Part shown: positions 32,064-43,400 of the stretch, in pieces
Layout of the letters: each line of letters starts with the position of its first letter
How positions within the stretch are numbered: position 1 is the first letter of the stretch
Assembly (NCBI RefSeq): GCF_010500955.1
Contig: NZ_QVMJ01000003.1
Location: 307,542-371,541, forward strand
Length of the DNA stretch: 64,000 bases
Source: Bacteroides sp. 519
GTDB lineage: Bacteria > Bacteroidota > Bacteroidia > Bacteroidales > Bacteroidaceae
Direction: 5' to 3'
The notes under the pieces: generated by a model
What the model saw: only the letters and a program-made list of their open reading frames with translations
Database searches by the model: none
Told to the model about the DNA's origin: nothing
Made by a program: the position numbers and the translations under genes

Positions 32064-35000
32064 TTAAAGACCTATCGTTAAACCAACATGTACAGAACGG
32101 GTAGCCGGATAAACATAACCCATTGCTTCGGGGTCGGTAAGATCTATGCTGTCAATGCTGAATAAATCAACACCTCTAACATACAGCTTTGCATTCTTCA
32201 TGCGGATTTTACTTAACCAAGGTGCAGGTAGTTTATAATACACTTCGCAATTACGTAGTTTCAGGAAAGAACGATCGGCCAACCACACAGAACTTGCATA
32301 CTGTGTATTATTGTCAACAACTTCTGTAGATAAGCGTGGGAAACGGGCAGATGGATTTTCTGGAGTCCACCGATTGTTATATGCATACTTCGAGATAGAA
32401 GTATTATCAATTAACGGCATGTATAAACCCGATGTTAATTGTGCTGTGTAATTAGCTACTCCCTGAAAGAAAGCGTTAAATCCAATTCCTTTCCACTCAA
32501 GTCCTACATTGAATCCATAATAAATTTCCGGACAGTTATAGCTATAGCCCATTGGAATAATGTCGTCTTCATTGATAACATTGTCACCATTGATATCTTT
32601 ATATTTTATATCACCTGGTTTTACCGGTCCAAACTGTTGTGGAGTGCTGTTGGCAATATCGGCTTCATCAACAAAATAACCAATGGCTTGCAAGCCCCAT
32701 ACTTGTCCAACCTTTTTTCCTGTTGAACGACGATAGCTGTAAGCTTGTGGTTCTTCAAGCATCTCAATAATTTTGTTGCGATTGAAAGAGAATGTTCCTC
32801 CAAGTTTAAGCTGGAAATCATTTATTCTCTTTGTATAATCCAAACCAATTTCGGTGCCCCAGCTATCTACAATTCCTGCATTCACAAAAGGACTTTGAAT
32901 ACCTATTACTGATGAGTTTTGACCAGCTGCACTTACCCAGATATCCGAACGTCTTTCATAAAATCCGTCTACATTCAGTGTAAGTCCTTTCAACAAAGAC
33001 ACATCTAAACCTACATTGTATTTATATGCTTTTTCTGTAGTTCCATTCAGAGATGGCAAACGCCCTTCGGCCCATCCACCGTCACCATTAAAGTTATCTT
33101 GTATGGGATAACCATTGCTGCCGTTTACTGTGGTGTTCCAATAACCATTTGAAGGTATATTATCTGTATGAATAACACCGAACGATGCTCTTAATTTCAT
33201 GAAATCAATGATGTTTTGGTTTTTCATAAAATCTTCGTTGGAGATAATCCATGACAACCCAATTGTAGGAGCCAACCCCCAGCGACTATCCGGATCAATT
33301 CTGTTTGAGGCAGATGTTGTTAATGTAAAATCGGCAAAATAGCGGTTGTTGTATCCATAATGGGTATACCACGAAGCACTTTGTGTGTACCAGGTGTTAT
33401 TAATTCCGTTTTTATTATCGTACTTGTAAGTGTACAATAACATGGAGTAAAGGTCGTGATTGCCAAAGCGGCGTGCCCAATCAATATTTGCCTGAAAGTT
33501 AAACGAGCGGTGTTGCCAGTCTAGCTTTGCATTATCACCCGAAACAACTCCTACTGATCCGCCTTCAAAGTTATTGAACTCAACCGGTTCACCGTTTTCC
33601 CATTTACTTACCGATTGCATACCGTACTTGGCGCTTACCCTATAATCTTCCCAATACGAAGCAATGTTATCGTATCCTACACGTACATTACCACCCAAGC
33701 CTTTGGTTATAGCCGATAAATCCTGACGTAGTGCAGCGTCGAAATACAACGCACGGGTATGACCTTTGGAGTATCCACGTCCCTGAGCCAGATATACAGG
33801 GTTGTAACCACCATCCCATGTAGAATTACCTCCCCACAAACCGCTTTCGGTTTTAATAGGGAATGCGGCCGAAGGAACTGTAAATACTTTATGCATAAGG
33901 TTTTCGCCTCCCGATGCCGGACGGCTGAACTCATTAAGCACTCCCATAATATTGGCCTGCAAACGGGTTTTAGGAGTTAAATCAATATCGAGGTTGCTAC
34001 GGAAGTTTGCTTTCGAGTATTTTTCTTGTGTAGAATATCCGTCGTTGGCATTGGCATTCTTTATGAATCCGCTGTTGTTTTGCAGATTCAGCAGTGTGAA
34101 ATAACGCATTTTGGTAGATCCCCCGCGGAAAGTCAGCGTTACTATATCCGATGAACTGTTGTTGCGAAACACTTCATCGGCCCAATTAACATTGGGATAC
34201 AAGTAAGGGTATTTACCACTTTGAAAAGCGTTCAGCTCATTCTGTGAGTAACGAGCCGCTTTGCCGTTATTGGCTAATGCTTCATTAACGGCACTAGCGT
34301 ACATATACGAATCTGCCATTTCGGGAATACGTGTTTGTGTATTAAAAGCATGATCGTACGAGAAACCAATTTCTCTTGTGTTATACTTACCACGCTTGGT
34401 TACAACATTAATAACACCATTTATTCCCCTGTATCCATAAAGAGCTATAGCGGCAGCATCGCGCAATATACTTACCGATTCTACTTCTTCGGGGGTAATG
34501 TAGTTCAGTGCGTTCCAATTGTTATCGCGTTCCAAACCATCAACTACCAAAAGTACTCCATTGTTATTGTTCAATGTTTTTTGTCCGCGTATTAACATTG
34601 TTGGTATCTGTTCCCATACAGTACCTGTTTTTTGCATGGTAGCAAGACCGGCAACATTGCCATACAATGAATTGCCAACATTCATAGCCGAGCGGTTATC
34701 AATCTGATCGGCATATACTGTTGATACAGCTCCTGTTGATGCGGCATTGGTTTGGTTTAATCCAAATCCGTAATTTACCTTCTGTGCCGAGAAGTCCATT
34801 ACAACGGTTATCGTTTTATCGTCGGTAACCGATACCATTTTTGTAGCCTCATCGCCGGTTTGTACTTTCAACATAACACCCCTGCCTACTGTGATTTCGA
34901 ACAATCCGTTTCGGTCGGTTGTTGCCTGTACCAATGAATTGCCTTCAACTGTAACCAGTGCTCCTGCCACCGGATTACCAAGCTTGTCAACCACTTTGCC

Positions 35001-35081
35001 GTTTACATTACCCTCCTGTGCAAATGTATTCAGGCTAATAAAGGTTAACATTGCCAAAGCTATTATCTTATATTTTTTCAT
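32064..35081 (-). CDS. SusC/RagA-family TonB-dependent transporter
   Basis: 1005 residues. Signal peptide MKKYKIIALAMLTFISLNTFA. A carboxypeptidase-regulatory-like N-terminal extension (residues 22-95, GKVVDKLGNPVAGALVTVEG), then the plug (LLVVDGLERDNNWNALNYITPEEVESVSILRDAAAIALYGYRGINGVINVVTKRG) and a barrel ending SVHVGLTIGL. It imports oligosaccharides through the outer membrane with TonB energy. The plug lacks the usual 'DEVVVVGYG' TonB-box-like stretch just after the extension. It pairs with the 558-aa SusD and is distinct from the other SusC of this locus. Confidence 0.92.
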   Translation of the reverse strand: MKKYKIIALAMLTFISLNTFAQEGNVNGKVVDKLGNPVAGALVTVEGNSLVQATTDRNGLFEITVGRGVMLKVQTGDEATKMVSVTDDKTITVVMDFSAQKVNYGFGLNQTNAASTGAVSTVYADQIDNRSAMNVGNSLYGNVAGLATMQKTGTVWEQIPTMLIRGQKTLNNNNGVLLVVDGLERDNNWNALNYITPEEVESVSILRDAAAIALYGYRGINGVINVVTKRGKYNTREIGFSYDHAFNTQTRIPEMADSYMYASAVNEALANNGKAARYSQNELNAFQSGKYPYLYPNVNWADEVFRNNSSSDIVTLTFRGGSTKMRYFTLLNLQNNSGFIKNANANDGYSTQEKYSKANFRSNLDIDLTPKTRLQANIMGVLNEFSRPASGGENLMHKVFTVPSAAFPIKTESGLWGGNSTWDGGYNPVYLAQGRGYSKGHTRALYFDAALRQDLSAITKGLGGNVRVGYDNIASYWEDYRVSAKYGMQSVSKWENGEPVEFNNFEGGSVGVVSGDNAKLDWQHRSFNFQANIDWARRFGNHDLYSMLLYTYKYDNKNGINNTWYTQSASWYTHYGYNNRYFADFTLTTSASNRIDPDSRWGLAPTIGLSWIISNEDFMKNQNIIDFMKLRASFGVIHTDNIPSNGYWNTTVNGSNGYPIQDNFNGDGGWAEGRLPSLNGTTEKAYKYNVGLDVSLLKGLTLNVDGFYERRSDIWVSAAGQNSSVIGIQSPFVNAGIVDSWGTEIGLDYTKRINDFQLKLGGTFSFNRNKIIEMLEEPQAYSYRRSTGKKVGQVWGLQAIGYFVDEADIANSTPQQFGPVKPGDIKYKDINGDNVINEDDIIPMGYSYNCPEIYYGFNVGLEWKGIGFNAFFQGVANYTAQLTSGLYMPLIDNTSISKYAYNNRWTPENPSARFPRLSTEVVDNNTQYASSVWLADRSFLKLRNCEVYYKLPAPWLSKIRMKNAKLYVRGVDLFSIDSIDLTDPEAMGYVYPATRSVHVGLTIGL

Positions 35082-35119
35082 ATTATTGTTTCTTAATTAA
35101 CTGAATGTTTCCTCAAACA

Positions 35120-37030
35120 TTAGTTCCAACCCGGATTTTGAGTTAAACCATATCCTTTGTTTACTTCAGAGGGTGGAAATGCCGACAGGTACCATTTGCT
35201 GCTGAAGTTGCTCCACCAAGAACGCGAGCTATTACCTAAAGTAAACACCTCGTATCTGAAGCTAGCAGGCTTGTTGGGGAATGCACTTGCGTTACCATCT
35301 GTTCCGCTCCAAGGCTTATCACCACCACCGTCGTTACGGTAAATGCGCAGTCCGTGCAAAGGTTTCTTAAACAAATCGTCTCGTTTGTAACGAATCATAT
35401 CGAAGAAACGAACGTCTTCCAATCCCAACTCGCAAGCTCTTTCGCGCAGAATTTCCTCTAACAGCGCATCTTTGTTCGATGTGAGGTTTTTATCGGGGTT
35501 ACATGTTTCCAGTTTACCCAAACCTACACGGCTGCGTACTATATTTACGTTTTCCAAAGCACCGGCAAAATCGTTCTTAGCCTGCAAACATGCTTCGGCA
35601 TAAATTAAGTAAACCTCGGCTAAACGCAGGTAAGGCCATTCCAGGTAATTACCAGCCAAGCTTCCCTTGCCTTCTTTAAAGAACTTGTAGTTGCGGAATC
35701 CTGTTGCGGTTTGTCCTGTTTCGAGGCGGGTTTCATCAATATTCTCACGTCCGCCTATCCAAAGTTCGGCTGTATGGTCGGAGTAAGAAGCTCCATTAAC
35801 CAACATGGTTTCGTACAAACGTGGGTCGCGTACCGGTTGGTTGTTATCGTTTTGATTAAAGAAAGGATGTGCACCTTCTTTCAGGTATTCATCGCTAAAA
35901 GGTTTTCCATCGCTCATTGGGAACATTTGCATATATTCCAACGTTGGGGTATATCCTCCAAAGGTTACCCACTCGCCCCAGTAATACCACCATTCCCAGT
36001 TGTATTTACCAATAATACGGGTAGATATTAGTAACTCGGTGTTGTTTGTGCGTAAGAAATAGGCATGATTAAATGCTGCACGATAATCGGAAGGCGTATC
36101 CGAGTTTGGCTGTATCAACGAATAGAAACCGTTTTTATCCAATTCTTCAAAGAAATCGGAACAAGCTTGCCAACAGCGTTCCCACCATTCGGCCTTATAG
36201 GCACCGTACCACACCTGATGATTTTCGACAGCTGTTTGTGGATTTTCCGTACTGTATGCCTGATTATCGTTAAACAACGGACTGGCAGCAAACAGCAATA
36301 CTTTACATTTCAATCCCATGGCAGCGGCTTTGGTGAAACGTCCTTGCCAGTTGGCATCATCTTCGCCCAAATCCCACGGTAATACATTCGCGGCTTCGTC
36401 TAGTAAACGTACTATGTAATTGGCTGTTTCTTCGGCTGTGGCACGTGGAAGTTCATAGCTGGGTTGCACATCATAGGTTTGTTCCAACAACGGTAAACCA
36501 CCAAAGTGACGGAAAAGGTCGAAATAGCGTGAAGCGATAATTGTTTTTGCTTCGGCTTTTAAACGTGTTTTTTCCGCATCGTTCATGTCGGGCACACGGT
36601 CTACATTTTCAATAAACATCCATGAGGCACGAATGGCTTCCCAGCAGTTTTCTTTTAAATAGTTAAACTTGGTGTCATCGCCTGCATCTTCATCGCTGGC
36701 TTTATAGCCTCCCGAGTAGTATTTACGGTTAATGCCATCCCATGAGTTATGGCTGTGCCAGCAATCGGACAGGGTTTCGAACATACCAGTATTCATTTTG
36801 CCGTCAACTGCATTCCAGTTGGTGGCAAGGCCGTAGTATAATTTAGAATAAGCATTCCACAGGAACGCCCGCGCATAGTCGGCTTTATTAAAGATAGTAT
36901 CCTGATTCATATCACCCGTATCGGGGGCTTTCTCCAGGAAGCTGTCGCCGAACTTTATCTGATCAACACAAGAGGAGAATATGGTTGCTCCTACAAATGC
37001 TGCTACAAACCATTTTGTCAGATTTTTCAT
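35120..37030 (-). CDS. SusD/RagB-family lipoprotein (first pair)
   Basis: 636 residues; lipobox GATIFSSC (Cys21). SusD body with KLYYGLATNWNAVDG, AKTIIASRYFDLFRHFGGLPLLEQTY and the C-terminal RACELGLEDVRFFDMIRYKRDDLFKKPLHG, ending LTQNPGWN. It partners the 1046-aa SusC 31 bp upstream. The larger size and different sequence from the 558-aa SusD suggest it binds a different oligosaccharide size or linkage. Confidence 0.92.
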   Translation of the reverse strand: MKNLTKWFVAAFVGATIFSSCVDQIKFGDSFLEKAPDTGDMNQDTIFNKADYARAFLWNAYSKLYYGLATNWNAVDGKMNTGMFETLSDCWHSHNSWDGINRKYYSGGYKASDEDAGDDTKFNYLKENCWEAIRASWMFIENVDRVPDMNDAEKTRLKAEAKTIIASRYFDLFRHFGGLPLLEQTYDVQPSYELPRATAEETANYIVRLLDEAANVLPWDLGEDDANWQGRFTKAAAMGLKCKVLLFAASPLFNDNQAYSTENPQTAVENHQVWYGAYKAEWWERCWQACSDFFEELDKNGFYSLIQPNSDTPSDYRAAFNHAYFLRTNNTELLISTRIIGKYNWEWWYYWGEWVTFGGYTPTLEYMQMFPMSDGKPFSDEYLKEGAHPFFNQNDNNQPVRDPRLYETMLVNGASYSDHTAELWIGGRENIDETRLETGQTATGFRNYKFFKEGKGSLAGNYLEWPYLRLAEVYLIYAEACLQAKNDFAGALENVNIVRSRVGLGKLETCNPDKNLTSNKDALLEEILRERACELGLEDVRFFDMIRYKRDDLFKKPLHGLRIYRNDGGGDKPWSGTDGNASAFPNKPASFRYEVFTLGNSSRSWWSNFSSKWYLSAFPPSEVNKGYGLTQNPGWN

Positions 37031-37060
37031 ACTTCTTAATTCTATTTAAGGTGAAACGGA

Positions 37061-40000
37061 TTAGAATCCTACTTTCAAACCAATATTAAATACACGTGTC
37101 AAAGGATAATTGGGGCGGTCGCTTTGACGTGATTCGGGATCACCCCACATAAAGTCTGTAAAGGTTAACAGGTTATAGCCATTCAGGTACAACCGACAAT
37201 CGTTCAATTTCAATCTCTTCATGAAAGGGAAATCGAAATTGTAACCTACTTCTACACTCTTCAAACGCAAATAACTGGCATTTATCAGGTATAAATCGGA
37301 GCCTGCATAGTTATTGGTAGCATGAAGACTGGAGGCACGTGGAAATTTGGCAGTATAAGTATCTTCGGACGAACGCCACGTGTTTTCGTATTGATAAGCC
37401 AGTAATCCTTTATTGTTTGTATCACCCATAGGGCGGCGGAATTCGCTCAACATACGGTCTACATTCCATGCGCCTGTCCATTGCATAGAGAAGTCGAACT
37501 TGCCCCAAGTAAATCCGGCACTGAATCCGGCTGTGTATTCGGGTACATCGGTATAACCCAGATCGCGGGTAACGTCGTTTCCATCTACCTTGCCATCGGC
37601 ATTCAGGTCAAGATAAACAGCATCTCCCGGCACCAATGTAATACCATGATCGGCAATGGGGCGGCCATACTGTTCGTAGTAGCGGGCATCGGCTGTTTCG
37701 TCATAAAATCCCCAGAATTTATACATGGAACGCGAACCAATGCGGCGGCCGGTTTGATACATCCAAGGTTCGTTCTGCGCTACTTCATTCATGTAGATAA
37801 TCTTGTTGGTGGCGTACGACATATTTGCGCTCACCCAGTAGCGGAAGTCGGGATTTAGTTGGTCGTTCCACTTCACTTGTATTTCGTAACCTTTGTTCTC
37901 GGTTTCGCCTACATTAACCGCAGGAAGTGTCATCCCCAGTAACCCGGGCAGATAGTCGGGAGTTTTCAGGATGTCCTTACGTCTTTCGGTAAAGTAATCG
38001 GCCGAAACGCTTAACCGATCGTTCAACACATTGAAATCAATACCGTAGTTCTGTTTTACCGACGTTTCCCATTTAGCATACGGGTTCGATTGGGTTGCTT
38101 CCAAAGCTCCCGGTCTTTTATTGTTTACTTCCTGACCAAAGTAATATCCTTTATCGCCTTCGTATGTGTATTTACCAGGCAAGTATAAAAAGCGTTCGGA
38201 ACCATTCTTGTCATTACCTACAAGACCTACCGAGGCACGCAGTTTTAAATACCCAACCACTTTTTTAGCTGCTGCAAAGAATGGTTCTTCACTAATAACC
38301 CAACCAATTGAACCGGCAGGGAAGATTCCATAACGGTTTCCTTTGGCAAAGTTCTCGGAACCATTGTAACCAACATTGAATTCTGCCATGTAGCGGGTTT
38401 TCCAATCGTAAGTTACACGACCAACAAGGCCTACATATCCCGATGGAATGTATGTATAGGTACCGCCCGGGTAATATTTTTTAGATTGATTGTATAAGGC
38501 AAGTGCCGATACATTATGATCGCCGAATTTACGGTTGTAATTCAAAGCCAATTCCATATACCAATCGCGTGCTTTACCAAAATCACCATCGCTATAACTC
38601 AACTGACTGTCGGAACCTGATTTGCGGAAAGAGATGGAACCATCATCGCCCACAATGGGAGTATAGTTAGCTACCGAGGCACTGGCTTTTTTTACATTAG
38701 AGTAGGTTGAATTATAAGACCCCTTCAGTTTAACCGAAAGCCCTTTGGTAATAAAATCCAGTTTCTGATCTAAAACCAAATCCACATTCAACACATTGGT
38801 TGTTTTTGTGCGGGCTCCTTTGCCATAATAAGAGGCCAATCCATCGGTACCTGTAAAAGGCAGGTAGTCGCCATTAGATTTTATGTACATACCATTAACA
38901 ATACCGGGGCTTGCAAATGGAACAGCCCAGTAAAGTTTCCGGAACAATTGGTTCTGGTCTTCGTCCGACTCGGGGGTTTGTTTTGTTTCTATACGTCCAC
39001 CAATATTAACCGATAAAAGCGTGGTTTTTGTGAGGTCAAAGTCGAGGTTTGCACGATAATTGTATCGTTTATAGTCGAAGTTGAAGTCGTCGGAGGCATT
39101 GAACTGTTTAAACATACCGTTCTGTGTAAAGAAACCACCCGAAACGAAATAGCGCATATTATCCGTTCCACCCGAAATGTTCACATTGTGTTGAGTTTGT
39201 ATGGCTGCTTTGTTCATACAGTAATCTATCCAGTTGATATCGGGATAGAGCAACGGATTTGTATGATCGCGGAAAGTGGTTAACTGCTCTTCCGAGAAAA
39301 TATCACCACCCCCATCGTTGCGCGACATCATATTATAATAGTCGGCATATTGATAAGAGTTGGCAAAATCGAGTTCCTTGGTACGTACATTTACACCAAG
39401 TGAGGTAGAAAACGAAATCTTAGCTTTACCCTGAGCACCACGTTTGGTAGTAATCAGGATTACACCGTTAGCACCACGTACCCCAAATACGGCTGTTGCC
39501 GAAGCATCTTTCAAAATGGTAATACTTTCGATTTCGTTGGGGTCGATTTGCGACATTTCGCGTTCCACACCATCCACCTGTATCAATGGTGCAGAGTTTC
39601 CCCAAGTGGCAATACCACGTACATAGATATCTGCGGCATCAGCACCAGGCTCACCCGAGTACTGTACCGAAGATATCCCAGTCATTTGTCCCGAAAGGAT
39701 GTTTGAGATGGATCCGGATGGCGTTTTCAGTAGGTCATCACCTTTCATAGAGGAGATAGCACCTGTTACCGAAACCTTTTTCTGAACCCCATAAGCTACA
39801 ACTTCTACCTCGCCCAACATCTGGGCATCTTCTTCTAATACTATATTTATACTAATACCTTTTTTAACTGTGACTACCTGTTCTTTGTAGCCAATAAAAC
39901 TAAATTGTAACTTACTGCCGGGATCGGCTTCGAGACTAAATGTACCATTAAAATCGGTTATAACACCAACTGTACCCCCTACCACTTTTACGTTAGCACC

Positions 40001-40195
40001 GATAATCGGTTCTCCAGTTGCATCTTTTACTGTTCCTGTTACTTTAACAGTACTTTGCTGAACGGTTTCCGGAAAAGGATTTCCTGTACTGTATCCTTTC
40101 AATGGTACCGATAAGAACAAGAGCAATAAAACAGCAGGTAGCAACCGGCCTTTTACTTGCATTTGCTTTTTATGGAAGCTTTCTTGTTTTTCCAT
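37061..40195 (-). CDS. SusC/RagA-family TonB-dependent transporter (first pair)
   Basis: 1044 residues from the ATG at 40195 (a GTG at 40201 is also possible). Signal segment GRLLPAVLLLLFLSVPLKGYS; carboxypeptidase-like extension VKVTGTVKDATGEPIIGANVKVVGG; GEVEVVAYGVQKKVSVTGAIS TonB-box region; plug PLIQVDGVEREMSQIDPNEIESITILKDASATAVFGVRGANGVILITTKRG; barrel ending NIGLKVGF. First gene of the PUL after the regulator; the 290-bp leader upstream contains TATCTTTA (reverse strand, 40,290-40,283), a weak -7 candidate, and the heptad hairpin. Expression is presumably activated by the HTCS. Confidence 0.93.
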   Translation of the reverse strand: MEKQESFHKKQMQVKGRLLPAVLLLLFLSVPLKGYSTGNPFPETVQQSTVKVTGTVKDATGEPIIGANVKVVGGTVGVITDFNGTFSLEADPGSKLQFSFIGYKEQVVTVKKGISINIVLEEDAQMLGEVEVVAYGVQKKVSVTGAISSMKGDDLLKTPSGSISNILSGQMTGISSVQYSGEPGADAADIYVRGIATWGNSAPLIQVDGVEREMSQIDPNEIESITILKDASATAVFGVRGANGVILITTKRGAQGKAKISFSTSLGVNVRTKELDFANSYQYADYYNMMSRNDGGGDIFSEEQLTTFRDHTNPLLYPDINWIDYCMNKAAIQTQHNVNISGGTDNMRYFVSGGFFTQNGMFKQFNASDDFNFDYKRYNYRANLDFDLTKTTLLSVNIGGRIETKQTPESDEDQNQLFRKLYWAVPFASPGIVNGMYIKSNGDYLPFTGTDGLASYYGKGARTKTTNVLNVDLVLDQKLDFITKGLSVKLKGSYNSTYSNVKKASASVANYTPIVGDDGSISFRKSGSDSQLSYSDGDFGKARDWYMELALNYNRKFGDHNVSALALYNQSKKYYPGGTYTYIPSGYVGLVGRVTYDWKTRYMAEFNVGYNGSENFAKGNRYGIFPAGSIGWVISEEPFFAAAKKVVGYLKLRASVGLVGNDKNGSERFLYLPGKYTYEGDKGYYFGQEVNNKRPGALEATQSNPYAKWETSVKQNYGIDFNVLNDRLSVSADYFTERRKDILKTPDYLPGLLGMTLPAVNVGETENKGYEIQVKWNDQLNPDFRYWVSANMSYATNKIIYMNEVAQNEPWMYQTGRRIGSRSMYKFWGFYDETADARYYEQYGRPIADHGITLVPGDAVYLDLNADGKVDGNDVTRDLGYTDVPEYTAGFSAGFTWGKFDFSMQWTGAWNVDRMLSEFRRPMGDTNNKGLLAYQYENTWRSSEDTYTAKFPRASSLHATNNYAGSDLYLINASYLRLKSVEVGYNFDFPFMKRLKLNDCRLYLNGYNLLTFTDFMWGDPESRQSDRPNYPLTRVFNIGLKVGF

Positions 40196-40388
40196 TAGCA
40201 CAAAATTTAAGATTTAACATAATGAATAATAATCTCAACCAACAACTGTAGTTGCTTGCTTACATGTTTTTGGTTTGCGAAGTAAAGATAGAGTGCTGTT
40301 AGAAAAAGGGCATTCTACAACATCCCAAACAGACGTTAATTTGGTTCATGAAACATTTGTGTATGTAAAATGGCGGATTTGTACACCA

Positions 40389-40495
40389 TAGTAGTTAGTA
40401 GTTAGTAGATAGTAGCTAGTAGCTAGTAGACCATGCGGCATCGCTACTAACTACTAGCTACTAACTACTAGCTACTAACTACTACTAACTAGTAA
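40389..40495. repeat. Heptad hairpin element, AGTAGTT type, apex CCATGCGGCATCG
   Basis: Left arm 40,389-40,429 made of AGTAGTT/AGTAGAT/AGTAGCT heptads, apex ACCATGCGGCATCG at 40,430-40,443, right arm 40,444-40,495 made of the complementary words (CTAACTA, CTAGCTA). The last 11 bp encode the final residues and stop codon of the HTCS gene (ACT AGT TAG). A transcript of either strand would fold into a hairpin of about 40 bp. Confidence 0.85.
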
Positions 40496-43400
40496 ACCGT
40501 TCCATATACTCGGAAGGTTGCATGCCAAATTCTTTTTTGAAACTGCTGCTAAAATACCGGGGATCATTATATCCTACAGCGTACGCTAACTCTGATATAC
40601 GGATATTCTTTTTCTCTTCCATAATCCGGCAAGCGGCCTTCATACGAATATTGCGGTTGAAAGAAACATACGAGAGGCCAGTTAAAGATTTCAGTTTCCT
40701 GAAGAAGGTTGATTTACTCATGTGCAGTTCATTCAGTAGTTGCTCCTGATCAAAATCGGGATCGTCCAGATGAAGAGTAATGCAGTCGATGGCCTGTTGC
40801 AGGAATTCTTCGTCAACACTGGTATAGTTCAACTCTTTGGCTTCAAATACCAATTGGTTTTTAAAGTCTTTCCCCATGCGTTTACGACTGCGCAAAAGGT
40901 TAGTGATACGGGCATGCAACACACTCAGGTTGAACGGTTTACTTATAAAAGCATCAGCACCCGAGTTGTAGGCTTCTACCCTATCTTCTTCTTTATTCTT
41001 GGCAGTTAATAAGATTAGAGGTATATGTGAGGTTTCGAGCTTGTTTTTGATGTATTTACAGAATTCGATACCATCCATCTGAGGCATCATAACATCCGAA
41101 ACAATCAGGTCTATATCCTCACGTTCAACAACATCAATGCCTTCTATGCCATTGGTGGCAGTATGAACAATGTAGTCGGTGTTTAGCAACTTGGTCATTA
41201 ACAGTAGGAGCTCTTCATTGTCTTCGACTATTAATAAAGCTGGTAAGGTATGAGTTGATTCTGTTTCTTGTTTTTCATCCATTTCATCGTCAAAATCCTC
41301 TTCGGTGAATGCTGTTTCGGACAATTCTGTTTTAACATCGTCTGTTAGCAAGTTCTCTACTTCCTCTTCCGGATAAGAACTGCGGAGGTATGGTAGATTG
41401 ATTGTAAACACTGTACCTTTTCCTTCTTCACTTTCTACAGCTATTGTGCCGTGGTGCAATTTAACCAGATCACGAACCAATGAAAGCCCTATACCGGTTC
41501 CAATGGTTTTGAATTTTCTGTAATCGCCTTCGTAAAAGCGTTCAAACAGGTTCTTCTGTGCTTCTGCGGATATACCGGGACCATTGTCTTTTACTACCAA
41601 CCGGGCCATTCCTGTTTCATCTTTGGTAAGTTCTACTGTTACCATACCACCCGAACGGTTGTATTTTGATGCATTAGAGAGTAGGTTGTAGAGTATCTTA
41701 TCTATCTTGTCCGAATCGAAATAGGCATTAAATACCTCAGGCTGGCACGAAATACTAAATTGGATATCTTTCTTTTTCATCAACGGACGGAAACTATCCA
41801 GCCCCCGGCTTATAAATTGGGCCAGATCGCCATGCGCAACCCGTAGTTTAAGATTACCGGTTTCGGCTTTGCGGAATTCAAGTATTTGCTGCAAAAGACG
41901 TATCAACCGGTTAATATTGTTGCTCATTACCCGATACTGATCTTTGTAGGTGGGTGCAATGCGCTTTAACTCGTCTACCGAGGCCGAAATAATGGTTAAC
42001 GGAGTGAGCAGTTCATGAGTAATATTGGTAAAGAATTGTAGTTTGGCATGGTTCACCTCTTCCGACTTTGCCTGTTCCATTTCGCGTAAATGCAATGCGT
42101 TGCGCAAACCAATGCGATTGCGTATTATCCGGTATATGTAATAAGCCAAAGCGCAGGTAAATAGCAGATACAAGGTATAGGCCCACCAGGTTTTCCATGG
42201 TGGCGGAAGGATGGTAACTTTCATCTGTAGTGTATCTTCGTTCCATATTCCATTGGCGTTAGAGCTTTTCAGGTTGAATGTATAAACTCCCGGTTTCAGA
42301 TTGTTGTAATAAGCAAAGTGTTTAGAGCCTCCTGTATATTGCCAATCGGATTCGAATCCGGTCAATTTGTAAGCGTATTGGTTCTTATCGGGGTTTGCAT
42401 ACTCCAGTGCCGAAAACTCAATATTAAAATTGTTGTGCCAGTGGTCCAGACATATTTCGTTTGCAAAGCTGGGCGAGAGTGCCGAAACATCCATACGTTC
42501 TTTTAGTGGTAAATTGCTCCACGACTGGTTGAATATTTTAATATCGGTCACTGTAATAGAGGTTGACGATAATTGCTCTTGCTGTTTTTGAGGATAAAAG
42601 CTATTGTATCCTTTGTGTCCACCGAAAAACATTTCACCGTCTGTAGCTGTGGCCAAGGCGCAACGGATAAAAATATTATCCTGCAATCCGTCTACTTTGG
42701 TATAGAGGCGGAAACTTACAAGTTCGGAATCATCGCCAATGATAAGTTTTATTAATCCGGCATTGGTACCAAGCCACAGATTATTGTCTTTATCACTTTG
42801 AATGCTTACAATGGCATCGCCCGGCAGATTCCATTTTGCATGTACAGGTATGAATGAGTCGGAAGTTTCATCGTACAAACTTAAACCGCTTCCACCCGTG
42901 CCTACCCAAATACGGCCTTTATTATCTTTATAAATGCAATCGGCATAAATACTGTTTAGTTTACCATTGTTGGTTGAGTAATAAGACACTGTATAGTTAT
43001 CGGCTTCATCTCGTTGTAGCCTGAGTACTCCGTGTGTGTTGGAGGCTGCCCACATATCGCCATTGATGCCTTCGGTAAGGTACATGGTATGAATGTTTTT
43101 CATTAAGTTGTTACCAACCTGCAAGTTATCGAAACGTACTGTTTCGCCATTGGCTTTGTGCATAGACATACCATTGCGTGTGGCGAACCAGAGGTTGTGC
43201 CCAGAGTCTTCGTATATATGGAAAACGCAATTACCGGGTAACCATGAAGCATTTTGTGGCAGGTGGTTCTTTACTCTCTCGGCTGTGGGGGCTTGTTTGT
43301 TTACTTCAAAAACACCGCCATCGTAAACAGCAAACCATATATGACCTGTAACAGAGTGTTGCATTATAGATGTTACAGTTGATATGCTTTTATAAGACTC

